Source: Candidatus Falkowbacteria bacterium RIFCSPLOWO2_12_FULL_45_13 (GTDB taxonomy: Bacteria; Patescibacteriota; Patescibacteriia; Patescibacteriales; GWC2-42-12). From it: a DNA stretch of 7,667 nucleotides. The stretch spans positions 1-7,667 of the forward strand of contig MFFY01000015.1 of NCBI GenBank assembly GCA_001778055.1, written 5' to 3'. Shown piece by piece: positions 1 through 6,420 of this stretch; the first letter of the stretch is position 1, and the number at the start of each line of letters is the position of its first letter. Both the position numbers and the translations under genes were made by a program. The notes beneath the pieces were generated by a model that saw only the letters and a program-made list of their open reading frames with translations, ran no database searches and was not told the origin of the DNA.

Positions 1-1474
1 CGTCCCCGGCCGGATCTCCGCTAAACCAGCCAAGCATTTTAACGCCGCTTTAGGCCAGGTGGTCAATTTTCTGGGAACCTTGCAGAATGAGTGGGCCGGC
101 GCCCAGGCTTTTTCTTCTTTTGACACTTACCTCGCGCCGTTAGCGGCCAAAGACGGGCTGAATTATCAGCAGATCAAGCAGGCGATCCAGGAATTTGTTT
201 TCGCTATCAACGCGACTTCGCGCTGGGGGAACCAGGTTCCTTTTACTAACATCACTCTTGATTGGACCGTGCCTGAAGATCTGGCCGATCAGCCGATCAT
301 TTACGGCGGTGAATATCTCCAGGACGAGACTTACCGCCAGTTCCAGCCGCAAATGGACATGATCAACAAGGCTTTTATCGAGGTGATGATCAAAGGTGAT
401 AAAGACAGTCGGATCTTCACTTTTCCTATTCCCACTTATAATATCACTAAAGATTTTGACTGGGAGAGCGAGAACGCGCTGCTCCTCTTTGCCATGACGG
501 CAAAATACGGTATCCCTTATTTCCAAAATTTTATTAACAGCAGCCTTAATCCCTCTGACGTGCGCAGTATGTGCTGCCGCCTGCAGCTAAACCTGCGCGA
601 CCTGATGACTAAAACCGGCGGCCTCTTCGGATCAGGCGAGAAAACCGGCAGTATCGGCGTGGTCACGATCAATTTACCGCGGCTGGGTTATCTTTCGAAA
701 AGCGAAGCGGAGTTTTTTGAACGGCTAGACAATCTGCTCTATCTGGCCAAGGAATCCCTCGAGATCAAACGCAAAGAAGTCTCCAAACATATGAATGCCG
801 GGTTACTCCCTTGGTCCAAACGCTATCTGGGGAACCTTAAACATCATTTTTCCACCATTGGCCTGGTGGGGATGCACGAATGTTGTTTGAATTTCCTGGA
901 GGAAGGGATCGAGAGCGAGGCGGGCAAGACTCTCGCCCTTAAAGTCTTGGATTTTTTCCGGGCCAGATTGGCCCTGTTCCAGGAAGAAACCGGCCATATT
1001 TATAACCTGGAAGCGACCCCGGCGGAAGGGACCGCTTACCGTCTGGCGCGCCTCGACAAAAAACTTTTTCCAGAGATAAGGACCTCCGGCGCCAGCGAGC
1101 CATATTACACCAACTCGACCCAATTGCCGGTCGGCTTTACCGACAGCGTGCTTGAAACCCTGACCCATCAGGACGAACTGCAGACAAAATATACCGGCGG
1201 CACTGTCGTGCACGTCTTTTTAGGCGAGCGCTTACCCTCGGCCGAAAGCTGCCGGCAACTGGTAAAGAAGATCGCGTACAAATTCCATCTGCCGTATTTT
1301 ACGATCACTCCGACATTTAGTATTTGTCCCGTACACGGCTACATAAAAGGAGAGCATTATACCTGTCCAATCGAAATAAACAAGTCTCTCGACTCCGCTC
1401 GAGACAAGGAGGTGAAAGAAAATGCCACAGAAAGCCAATTTGCCAGAGACAGAGAGCTGCAATATGCGCACTGA
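1..1474 (+). CDS. nrdD: Anaerobic (class III) ribonucleoside-triphosphate reductase large subunit, 5'-partial and broken near its C-terminus
   Basis: NrdD reduces ribonucleoside triphosphates to deoxyribonucleotides in the cytoplasm by glycyl-radical chemistry, so it needs anoxic conditions and the activase NrdG (not in this window). The frame is open from base 2, so the true start lies upstream; about 490 residues are visible. Recognisable family segments, in order, are VNFLGTLQNEWAGAQAFSSF near the left edge, a CCR segment (around 568-579) expected to hold the thiyl-radical cysteine, GSIGVVTINLPRLGYLS, EATPAEGTAYRLARLD, EPYYTNSTQLPVGFTDS, and the zinc-site start CPVHGYIKGEH. After TCP (to 1369) homology stops abruptly, and about 35 unrelated residues follow to a TGA at 1472-1474. 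The expected end, SCNMRTEVYSRVVGYF and onward, resumes in another frame at 1455. This product therefore lacks the glycyl-radical glycine and half of the second zinc cysteine pair. Family identity is very sure; whether the gene still functions is open. Confidence 0.93.
   Translation, partial: VPGRISAKPAKHFNAALGQVVNFLGTLQNEWAGAQAFSSFDTYLAPLAAKDGLNYQQIKQAIQEFVFAINATSRWGNQVPFTNITLDWTVPEDLADQPIIYGGEYLQDETYRQFQPQMDMINKAFIEVMIKGDKDSRIFTFPIPTYNITKDFDWESENALLLFAMTAKYGIPYFQNFINSSLNPSDVRSMCCRLQLNLRDLMTKTGGLFGSGEKTGSIGVVTINLPRLGYLSKSEAEFFERLDNLLYLAKESLEIKRKEVSKHMNAGLLPWSKRYLGNLKHHFSTIGLVGMHECCLNFLEEGIESEAGKTLALKVLDFFRARLALFQEETGHIYNLEATPAEGTAYRLARLDKKLFPEIRTSGASEPYYTNSTQLPVGFTDSVLETLTHQDELQTKYTGGTVVHVFLGERLPSAESCRQLVKKIAYKFHLPYFTITPTFSICPVHGYIKGEHYTCPIEINKSLDSARDKEVKENATESQFARDRELQYAH
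1387..1404 (+). repeat. Perfect inverted repeat (hairpin) inside the nrdD insertion
   Basis: TCTCGA and TCGAGA flank the six-base spacer CTCCGC, giving a 6-bp perfect stem. A slipped alternative pairs GTCTC (1384-1388) with GAGAC (1401-1405). No T-run follows, so it is not a typical intrinsic terminator. The stem ends one base before the Shine-Dalgarno AAGGAGGTG, leaving that site unpaired. No second copy was seen in the window. Confidence 0.75.
1406..1414 (+). promoter_or_regulatory. Strong ribosome binding site for the detached NrdD C-terminal ORF
   Basis: AAGGAGGTG is a near-complete anti-Shine-Dalgarno match, 7 bases before the ATG at 1422. It lies in the inserted segment, not in ancestral nrdD sequence. 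It would let ribosomes start the detached C-terminal piece while the upstream frame is still being translated to 1474. Confidence 0.7.
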
Positions 1475-1589
1475 AGTTTACAGCCGCGTGGTCGGTTATT
1501 TCCGTCCGGTGCAGAACTGGAATAAAGGGAAAAAGGAAGAATTCAGGGACCGCCAGCCATATCAAGCGAACCCGCAAGAAACAGCGTGA
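1422..1589 (+). CDS. Detached NrdD C-terminal glycyl-radical fragment, 55 aa
   Basis: This short ORF encodes the missing end of NrdD. After about 11 residues from the insertion (MPQKANLPETE) it reads SCNMRTEVYSRVVGYF, then RPVQNWNKGKKEEFRDR and a short tail. Gly25, in RVVGY, corresponds to the glycine that carries the radical in class III reductases; Cys13 is the last cysteine of the CPxC zinc pair. A frame stop at 1413-1415 means it cannot be read through from upstream without recoding. It has a strong Shine-Dalgarno and a plausible ATG, and overlaps the upstream frame by 53 bases. It could be a translated small subunit that associates with the truncated NrdD, comparable in concept to the spare glycyl-radical domain YfiD/GrcA of pyruvate formate-lyase, or just the dead end of a pseudogene. 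The sequence of the fragment itself looks undamaged. Confidence 0.7.
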   Translation: MPQKANLPETESCNMRTEVYSRVVGYFRPVQNWNKGKKEEFRDRQPYQANPQETA

Positions 1590-1606
1590 TGAAAGAATGA
1601 ATAATT

Positions 1607-1622
1607 ACCGCGCCCGCGCGGT
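1607..1622 (+). repeat. GC-rich hairpin after nrdD
   Basis: ACCGCGC and GCGCGGT form a perfect 7-bp inverted repeat around CC (more realistically 6 bp with a 4-base loop), 17 bases after the stop of the nrdD C-terminal ORF. It may mark the 3' end of the nrdD transcript. The downstream bases CATAATACTGG lack a T-tract, so calling it an intrinsic terminator is not justified. Confidence 0.5.
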
Positions 1623-1636
1623 CATAATACTGGCTC

Positions 1637-1665
1637 TTGTGTTTGAGTCCGTCTTGGCTTACAAT
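1637..1665 (+). promoter_or_regulatory. Sigma-70-type promoter of the histidine kinase gene
   Basis: TTGTGT (1637-1642) and TACAAT (1660-1665) are separated by 17 bases, close to the consensus -35 and -10. Transcription would begin around 1671-1673, only a few bases before the GTG at 1676. The kinase gene would thus be its own transcription unit with almost no 5' leader. Consensus match only. Confidence 0.55.
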
Positions 1666-1675
1666 GTAAGATAAC

Positions 1676-2956
1676 GTGACGGAAAGATTGTTCTGGCTGG
1701 TTAAATTAAGATGGATAGCCGCGGCCGGGGTTGTACTAACTGTTTTTATTGCCGACCATATTCTAGGCATTAGGCTGCCCGCTTATATTCTCTACTCTGC
1801 TATTTTATTCCTGGCTTCATATAATTTGCTTATTTATATTATTTTGGTTTCGATCAATAAGCGCAAGGTTGAGTTGTCTGTTTACTCGGATTGGCTGGCC
1901 AACCTTCAAATTTCATTGGATCTTTTGATTTTAGCGGTCTGCATACATTTTTCCGGAGGAATAGAGAACCTTTTTATTTTTTATTTTATTTTTCATGCAA
2001 TAATAGCCAGTATTTTGCTTTCTCGGCGGGCAGCTTTTTTACAAGCTACTTTTACAGTCTTTTTGTTTTTGTTGATAGTTAGCTTGGAATATCTCGGAAT
2101 CATGCCCCATTATCCTTTGAGCGGTTTTATCACGGCGGTGCTTTATAATAATCTTTTATATGTTGTGGAAATTTCTTTTGTTTTTATCAGCACGATATAT
2201 ATTGCTGTTTACATGGCTACGTCGGTGGCTAACCGGCTAAAGACAGTTAATCAGCTACTCAAAGAAAAAGATCGGATTAAAAGCGAGTATGTTTTGAGGG
2301 TGACTCACGACATTAAAGAACATTTGTCTGCTATTCAGGGGTGCATCGATCCGGTGGCTAGCGAAATTTGCGGGCCTTTGGCAGAGCAACAAAAAAACTT
2401 ATTAAATCGCGCTAGCCGACGAACTCTAAAACTATTGTTTTTCGTGCGCGCCTTGCTTGATATTACAAAATTAAAATTAACCAGAGAGCTTAAGGCGGAG
2501 GTCCTACATTTATCTGATATTATTGAGCCGCTCCTTGAGGATGCCAGGGTCAGAGCGCACGAGAAGAACGTGGCTTTTGAAGTGGTGCTGCCGGAATTTT
2601 TAGGTTGCATCAATGGAGTTGGAATCTATCTGGAAGCTGCTTTGTCTAATCTTTTAGTAAATGCCTGCAAATATACTTTAGCTGGCGGCAAAATTACCTT
2701 TGTTGTTGAAGACCAAGGGGACAACTATCAAATAAAAATTATAGATACCGGAATTGGAATTCCCAAAGACGATTTGCCCTGTATTTTTGAAGAGTTTCAT
2801 CGGGCTAAGAATGCCCAGGCAATTGAAAAAATGGGGACAGGTTTAGGCCTGGCGATGAGTAAAGAAGTGGTTGAAATGCATCAGGGAAAGATCTGGGTTG
2901 AGTCGAGGGAAGGTGAGGGGACAACTTTTTTTGTCAGCCTGCCCAAGCGCACCTAA
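1676..2956 (+). CDS. Membrane sensor histidine kinase with RegB-like GGxxNxF motif
   Basis: A 426-residue sensor kinase of a two-component system, placed in the cytoplasmic membrane. The first ~181 residues contain about six hydrophobic segments (roughly 11-31, 37-60, 77-92, 97-114, 118-140, 159-181) and no large extracytoplasmic domain. A short linker leads to an H-box, RVTHDIKEHLSAI, with His211 the probable phosphorylation site. The ATPase domain is complete: N-box SNLLVNACKY (Asn325, Asn329), DTGIGIP (Asp357), an F-box around FEEFH, and GTGLGL (387-392). GGIENLF at 94-100 resembles the GGxxNPF quinone-binding motif of RegB/PrrB, with Leu in place of Pro. GTG at 1676 is the first start after an in-frame TAA at 1667-1669. 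No Shine-Dalgarno precedes it. No response regulator is in the window, so the partner is unknown. The gene is AT-richer by eye than its neighbours, which may mean a different origin. Confidence 0.9.
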   Translation: MTERLFWLVKLRWIAAAGVVLTVFIADHILGIRLPAYILYSAILFLASYNLLIYIILVSINKRKVELSVYSDWLANLQISLDLLILAVCIHFSGGIENLFIFYFIFHAIIASILLSRRAAFLQATFTVFLFLLIVSLEYLGIMPHYPLSGFITAVLYNNLLYVVEISFVFISTIYIAVYMATSVANRLKTVNQLLKEKDRIKSEYVLRVTHDIKEHLSAIQGCIDPVASEICGPLAEQQKNLLNRASRRTLKLLFFVRALLDITKLKLTRELKAEVLHLSDIIEPLLEDARVRAHEKNVAFEVVLPEFLGCINGVGIYLEAALSNLLVNACKYTLAGGKITFVVEDQGDNYQIKIIDTGIGIPKDDLPCIFEEFHRAKNAQAIEKMGTGLGLAMSKEVVEMHQGKIWVESREGEGTTFFVSLPKRT

Positions 2957-2965
2957 AATTTGATA

Positions 2966-2994
2966 TTGAAATCTTATTTAAACAATTGTAGAAT
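2966..2994 (+). promoter_or_regulatory. Sigma-70-type promoter of the fixABCX operon
   Basis: TTGAAA (2966-2971) and TAGAAT (2989-2994) are separated by 17 bases, near the consensus. Predicted transcription start is around 3000-3002, giving a leader of about 33 bases before the fixA ATG. It lies 9 bases after the kinase stop codon, so the fix operon can be transcribed on its own. No clear FNR or NifA operator was recognised. Confidence 0.6.
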
Positions 2995-3033
2995 GGGGTC
3001 TGTGAAAAAAATCGCAAACCAAAAGATATTTAT

Positions 3034-3837
3034 ATGAAAATTGTCGTTTGCATAAAACAGGTTCCCGATACGACCGACGTAAAAATCGATCCGGTCACCA
3101 ATACTTTGATCCGTGAAGGGGTTCCTTCTATCCCCAACCCCTATGATATGCACGCGCTGGAAATGGCCCTCGAGATCAAAGACCGTTATGGCGCGGAGGT
3201 TATTGTCGTCAGCATGGGGCCGCCGCAGGCCAGGGCAGTTTTAAAAAAAGCCATTTCGCTCGGTGCGGATGAAGCGATTCTCTTGACCGATCGGGCTTTT
3301 GCCGGCGCCGATACCTGGGCGACCAGCTACGCTCTGGCGGGCGCGATCGCCAAAATTAATCCTGATATTGTTTTCTGCGGCAAGCAGGCGATCGATGGCG
3401 ACACCGCGCAGGTCGGGCCCGGGATCGCCACTCGCCTTAACTTTTCGCAATTAACTTATGTCTCTGATTTTAAAAGCGTTGATGTCGAGAAACATGAGAT
3501 AACTGTGGTTCGGAAATTGGAAGAAGGGGTGGAAACGGTGGCCGCGCGTTTGCCGGCGCTTTTGACAGTGCTCAAAGAAGCCAACGAAATCCGCTACGCT
3601 TCCCTGCCCAATCTGATGAAATCAGTCAAATACGAGCCGCCGATCTGGGATAATAAAATAATCGGGCTTGATGCTAATTTACTCGGCTTAAAAGGGTCGC
3701 CCACCCAAGTCGTCAAAATTTTCAGCCCGCCTCTGCGCGAGGGCGGCAAATTAATTACAGCCAGTGAAGCGGAAATAAAAAAGATCGTCGGGCAGCTTAT
3801 GCCGCAAATTAGATCGGAGGCAAGTTGTGCCGTCTAA
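3034..3837 (+). CDS. fixA: Electron transfer flavoprotein beta subunit FixA (EtfB), bifurcating type
   Basis: FixA pairs with FixB to form the flavoprotein core of the FixABCX complex, which oxidises NADH and bifurcates its electrons. Its 267 residues match the usual EtfB length. The N-terminus MKIVVCIKQVPDTTDVKID is typical. VVSMGPPQA (58-66), DRAFAGADTWATS (86-98) and GKQAIDGDTAQVGP (116-129) are the nucleotide- and flavin-binding loops of the family. The pattern around 86-98 is the form I associate with bifurcating rather than mitochondrial-type EtfB. The EtfB signature region VVRKLEEGVETVAARLPALLTV (158-179) is present. The ATG at 3034 begins directly with the conserved N-terminus but has only a poor Shine-Dalgarno, unlike the following genes. 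The last 11 bases overlap fixB. Because fixB, fixC and fixX follow in the same operon, FixA is a better name than generic EtfB. Confidence 0.95.
   Translation: MKIVVCIKQVPDTTDVKIDPVTNTLIREGVPSIPNPYDMHALEMALEIKDRYGAEVIVVSMGPPQARAVLKKAISLGADEAILLTDRAFAGADTWATSYALAGAIAKINPDIVFCGKQAIDGDTAQVGPGIATRLNFSQLTYVSDFKSVDVEKHEITVVRKLEEGVETVAARLPALLTVLKEANEIRYASLPNLMKSVKYEPPIWDNKIIGLDANLLGLKGSPTQVVKIFSPPLREGGKLITASEAEIKKIVGQLMPQIRSEASCAV
3816..3820 (+). promoter_or_regulatory. Ribosome binding site fixing the fixB GTG start
   Basis: GGAGG sits inside the end of fixA, 6 bases before GTG at 3827. It decides for a GTG start that overlaps fixA by 11 bases, an arrangement favouring translational coupling of the two ETF subunits. 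Confidence 0.75.
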
Positions 3838-4831
3838 TTTAGAGGAATACCGCGGCGTCGCGGTTTTTATCGAGCAGTCGCGCGGCAAGATTGCTGTGGT
3901 GGCGTTTGAGCTGTTGGGCGAGGGGCGCAAGTTGGCGGATAAGCTGGGAGTTCCCCTGGCCGGTATTTTACTGGGAGACAACGTTCATTCCCTCGCGGCG
4001 GAAGTTATCCAGTACGGCGCGGATGCGGTTTATCTGATCGCTGACCACCGGCTGAAAAATTATACTACCGCGGCCTATCTTGCGGCCTCGCTCGATATCT
4101 GCCAAAAATATAAACCCGAGATCTTACTGCTCGGGGCGACCACCATGGGAAGGGATCTGGGCGGAGCTCTGGCCACCAAACTTGGGACGGGTCTCACGGC
4201 CGACTGCACCGGTTTGGATATTGAAGAAGGGACCAGGAATTTAAAGCAGACCCGGCCGGCTTTTGGCGGCAACATCCTGGCGACCATTATGACCAAGCGT
4301 CATCGCCCCCAAATGGCGACGGTGCGGCCGCGAGTCATGGTTGCTCTGCCGCCTGACGCGCGGCGGACCGATAAAATTATAGAAGAAAAAATGCCCGCGT
4401 GCGATCTTCCTGCCCGGGTGCTTGACTTTGTCTGCCAGATAAAAACCGACGCGCCGCTCGAAGATGCCGAGGTTATTGTTGCCGGCGGAAAAGGGATGGG
4501 CGGGGCAAAAAACTTCGCGCTGTTAAAAGAGCTGGCAGATTTGTTGGGCGGGGTGGTGGGGGGATCGCGCAAAGCGGCTGATGCCGGCTGGGTGCCGGTC
4601 AGCGCGCAGGTTGGCCAAACGGGCAAGACCGTCCGACCCAAGATCTATTTTGCCTGCGGCATTTCCGGCGCGATCCAGCATCTGGTCGGGATGCAGACTT
4701 CCGATGTTATCGTCGCCATCAATACTGACAGGGAAGCGCCGATCTTTAGGCTGGCCACCTATTCCATTGTGGGAGATCTCTTTGCTGTGCTGCCGATCTT
4801 TATCAGCCAATTTAAGGAGAGACTAAAATAG
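3827..4831 (+). CDS. fixB: Electron transfer flavoprotein alpha subunit FixB (EtfA)
   Basis: FixB, the partner of FixA, carries the second FAD in its C-terminal domain and passes single electrons to FixC. The 334-residue length is normal. The N-terminal Rossmann-like domain includes VFIEQSRGKIAVVAFELLGEGRKLAD and the region LLLGATTMGRDLGGALATKLGTGLTADC (100-127). The C-terminal FAD domain is complete: GGVVGGSRKAADAGW (241-255, Arg248), QVGQTGKTV (261-269), GISGAIQH (278-285, His285) and the terminal INTDREAPIF. These are the residues known in the family to surround FAD. The GTG start at 3827 is supported by GGAGG at the right distance and overlaps fixA by 11 bases. The stop, TAG at 4829-4831, overlaps the presumed AUA start of fixC. 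Confidence 0.95.
   Translation: MPSNLEEYRGVAVFIEQSRGKIAVVAFELLGEGRKLADKLGVPLAGILLGDNVHSLAAEVIQYGADAVYLIADHRLKNYTTAAYLAASLDICQKYKPEILLLGATTMGRDLGGALATKLGTGLTADCTGLDIEEGTRNLKQTRPAFGGNILATIMTKRHRPQMATVRPRVMVALPPDARRTDKIIEEKMPACDLPARVLDFVCQIKTDAPLEDAEVIVAGGKGMGGAKNFALLKELADLLGGVVGGSRKAADAGWVPVSAQVGQTGKTVRPKIYFACGISGAIQHLVGMQTSDVIVAINTDREAPIFRLATYSIVGDLFAVLPIFISQFKERLK
4814..4821 (+). promoter_or_regulatory. Ribosome binding site pointing to an AUA start for fixC
   Basis: AAGGAGAG lies in the end of fixB, its AAGGAG core 8 bases before ATA at 4828. No ATG, GTG or TTG in the fixC frame occurs at a usable distance, so this site is the main evidence for an AUA start. Confidence 0.7.
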
Positions 4832-6129
4832 CGGACAATAAATTTGACGCGATCGTTGTTGGCGCCGGCCCGGCAGGCGCTTCCACCGCCCTGGTGCTGG
4901 CGCAGAACGGCCTCAATGTCGCTCTTGTCGAGCGCGGTGATTTTCCCGGCTCTAAAAATGTCATGGGCGGCCAGATCTATAGCCGTGCCTTGAATGAACT
5001 CGTGCCGGAATTCTGGAAGGAGGCGCCGCTCGAGCGCTACGTGACGGAAAAACGTTTTTGGTTTTTGTCTAAGGATTCCAAGGTTTCCGTTTCGCACAAA
5101 ACCCCTAAATTCGCGCAGCCGCCATACAACAGCTGTACGGTTTTGCGCGCGAAATTTGATAAATGGTTTGTTGGGAAGGCGATTGAAAAAGGGGCGTTTT
5201 ATATCCCCGAAACACTGGTGGAAGAGGTGATTCGCAATGCCCAGGGTATAATAATCGGGGTCAAGACCGGCCGAACCGACGGCGAACTTTACGCGCCGGT
5301 GGTGGTGGCGGCCGACGGCGTCAATTCGCTGCTGTCCAAAGCTGCCGGTTTCCATACTGAAATATCTCCTGAAAATGTGGCGCTGGCGGTTAAAGAGATC
5401 ATCTCCATGCCTAAAAACCGAATCCAGGATCTTTTTGACCTGGAAGAGGATCAGGGTTTGACGATTGAGATCGCCGGTGAGATCACCAAAGGAATGGTGG
5501 GGGTAGGCTTTATCTACACCAATAAAACCACGCTTTCAGTTGGCGTCGGCTGTATCCTCTCCGACTGGGTGAATTATAAAATTAGCCCGTACGATCTGAT
5601 CGAAGAGATGAAAAATCATCCGGTGGTAAAACCCCTCTTGGCAGGCGGGCAAACCCGCGAATATCTGGCGCACCTGATCCCGGAGGGGGGCTACAACGCC
5701 ATGCCAATTCTCTGCAGTGACGGCTTTTTGGTGGTGGGTGATGCCGGGATGATGGTCAATGGTTTGCACCAGGAGGGGTCGAATTTGGCGATGACTTCCG
5801 GCAAATTGGCGGCGGAAACTATCCTCGAGGCGCATCGCAAATGGGATTTTTCCGCGCGCGGCCTGTCTTTATACAAAAAAAAGTTGACTGAAAGTTATGT
5901 CATGAAGGATCTAAAAAAATACCGCAACAGTTACACTTACCTCGAAAGCAATCGCCAGCTGTTGACGCTGTATCCGGAGATCATCAATGAAGCGGCGACT
6001 GAATTTTTGACGGTCGATGGTGTGCCGAAACGGGAGAAACAAAGGAAAATTTTCTGGTCGACGCTAAAAAAACGGAGTTTATGGGGCTTGGCGAAAGACG
6101 CCTTTTCGGCCTGGAGAGCTTTTGGTTAG
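4828..6129 (+). CDS. fixC: FixC, ETF:quinone oxidoreductase-type flavoprotein, probable AUA start
   Basis: FixC is the FAD-containing oxidoreductase that takes the high-potential electrons from FixAB and, with FixX, reduces quinone at the membrane. From 4828 the gene encodes 433 residues, the usual FixC length. FDAIVVGAGPAGAS gives the FAD-binding GxGxxG at residues 12-17, with the acidic Glu35 in VALVERG. FPGSKNVMGG, a central AADGVNSLLSKAAGF, and FLVVGDAGMMVNGLHQEGSNLAMTSG (Gly304-Asp305) complete the family pattern. The frame opens at 4816 after a TAA. The only conventional start, GTG at 4894, would remove the dinucleotide-binding fold, so it is rejected. ATA at 4828 stands 8 bases after AAGGAG and overlaps the fixB stop as ATAG. 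A rare AUA start, or a base error there, is therefore likely. Confidence 0.93.
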   Translation: MADNKFDAIVVGAGPAGASTALVLAQNGLNVALVERGDFPGSKNVMGGQIYSRALNELVPEFWKEAPLERYVTEKRFWFLSKDSKVSVSHKTPKFAQPPYNSCTVLRAKFDKWFVGKAIEKGAFYIPETLVEEVIRNAQGIIIGVKTGRTDGELYAPVVVAADGVNSLLSKAAGFHTEISPENVALAVKEIISMPKNRIQDLFDLEEDQGLTIEIAGEITKGMVGVGFIYTNKTTLSVGVGCILSDWVNYKISPYDLIEEMKNHPVVKPLLAGGQTREYLAHLIPEGGYNAMPILCSDGFLVVGDAGMMVNGLHQEGSNLAMTSGKLAAETILEAHRKWDFSARGLSLYKKKLTESYVMKDLKKYRNSYTYLESNRQLLTLYPEIINEAATEFLTVDGVPKREKQRKIFWSTLKKRSLWGLAKDAFSAWRAFG

Positions 6130-6139
6130 GAGATGAATT

Positions 6140-6415
6140 ATGAAATTAGAAGATAAATTGTTTTTGGATCGCTATGTGGTGGATAGTCTGCCGCATCTTA
6201 AGATTATCAATCCGGACCTCTGCGCCATGTGCCAGAAGAAACAGTGCCTTTACACCTGTCCGGCGCAGGTCTACAAGCTGGAAGAGGGGAAAATTGTTGT
6301 TTCTTACGAGGGTTGCGTTGAATGCGGAACCTGCCGGATAATTTGCAATGAATATAATAATTTGGAATGGCGCTATCCGCGCGGCGGGTTCGGTATCTCT
6401 TACAAATACGGTTAA
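6140..6415 (+). CDS. fixX: FixX ferredoxin-like protein, two iron-sulfur motifs
   Basis: FixX is the small ferredoxin-like partner of FixC and relays electrons toward the quinone. It has 91 residues, as usual. Eight cysteines fall in two groups: Cys28-x2-Cys31-x4-Cys36-x3-Cys40-Pro, and Cys59-x2-Cys62-x2-Cys65-x3-Cys69, fitting two 4Fe-4S clusters. The C-terminal NLEWRYPRGGFGISYKYG is characteristic of the family. TAGGAG (6127-6132) contains the fixC stop codon and stands 7 bases before the ATG, so termination of fixC and initiation of fixX are close. A second ATG at 6133 is out of frame. The next gene begins 18 bases later. Confidence 0.95.
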   Translation: MKLEDKLFLDRYVVDSLPHLKIINPDLCAMCQKKQCLYTCPAQVYKLEEGKIVVSYEGCVECGTCRIICNEYNNLEWRYPRGGFGISYKYG

Positions 6416-6420
6416 AAAAA

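Larger units (their letters stand above)
1370..1454 (+). mobile_element. 85-bp insertion in the nrdD zinc knuckle, REP-like, carrying a Shine-Dalgarno and ATG
   Basis: Joining 1364-1369 (C P) directly to 1455-1460 (S C) restores CPSCNMRTEVYSRVVGYF, with the spacing normal for NrdD. That makes 1370-1454 an apparent insertion, with an edge ambiguity of about one base. Its length, 85, is 3n+1, which explains the change of frame. It holds a perfect 6-bp palindrome arm pair (1387-1392 and 1399-1404), then AAGGAGGTG (1406-1414) and an ATG (1422-1424). No transposase fits in it and I see no convincing target-site duplication. The compact GC-rich hairpin resembles the small palindromic REP-type elements scattered in many bacterial genomes. 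It could equally be debris of a larger element or an assembly artefact. Confidence 0.7.

Noticed and set aside
1370..1454. Self-splicing intron or intein in nrdD
   Set aside because: 85 bp is far too short for a group I or II intron, and no intein motif is present; excision as RNA would need an unknown mechanism.
1416..1474. Programmed +1 frameshift joining the two nrdD frames
   Set aside because: No known slippery sequence was found, and the product would still carry about 28 extra residues inside the zinc knuckle.
1607..1622. Intrinsic terminator after nrdD
   Set aside because: The hairpin is good but no T-tract follows, so only a hairpin is annotated.
1324..1674. + strand ORF of 116 codons spanning the end of nrdD and the gap to the kinase
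   Set aside because: It is rich in Arg/Lys/Cys with no family pattern, and it is out of frame with both NrdD pieces; it is a shadow frame.
3014..3051. Inverted repeat GCAAAC / GTTTGC around the fixA start codon, as a possible translational control
   Set aside because: Only 6 bp of weak pairing around a 26-base loop; expected by chance.
4759..5355. Minus-strand ORF of 198 codons
   Set aside because: It lies opposite the well-conserved fixB end and fixC start and shows no recognisable domain; typical antisense shadow in GC-rich coding sequence.
4894..6129. fixC starting at GTG 4894
   Set aside because: It would delete the first 22 residues, including the GAGPAG FAD-binding motif, and has no Shine-Dalgarno.
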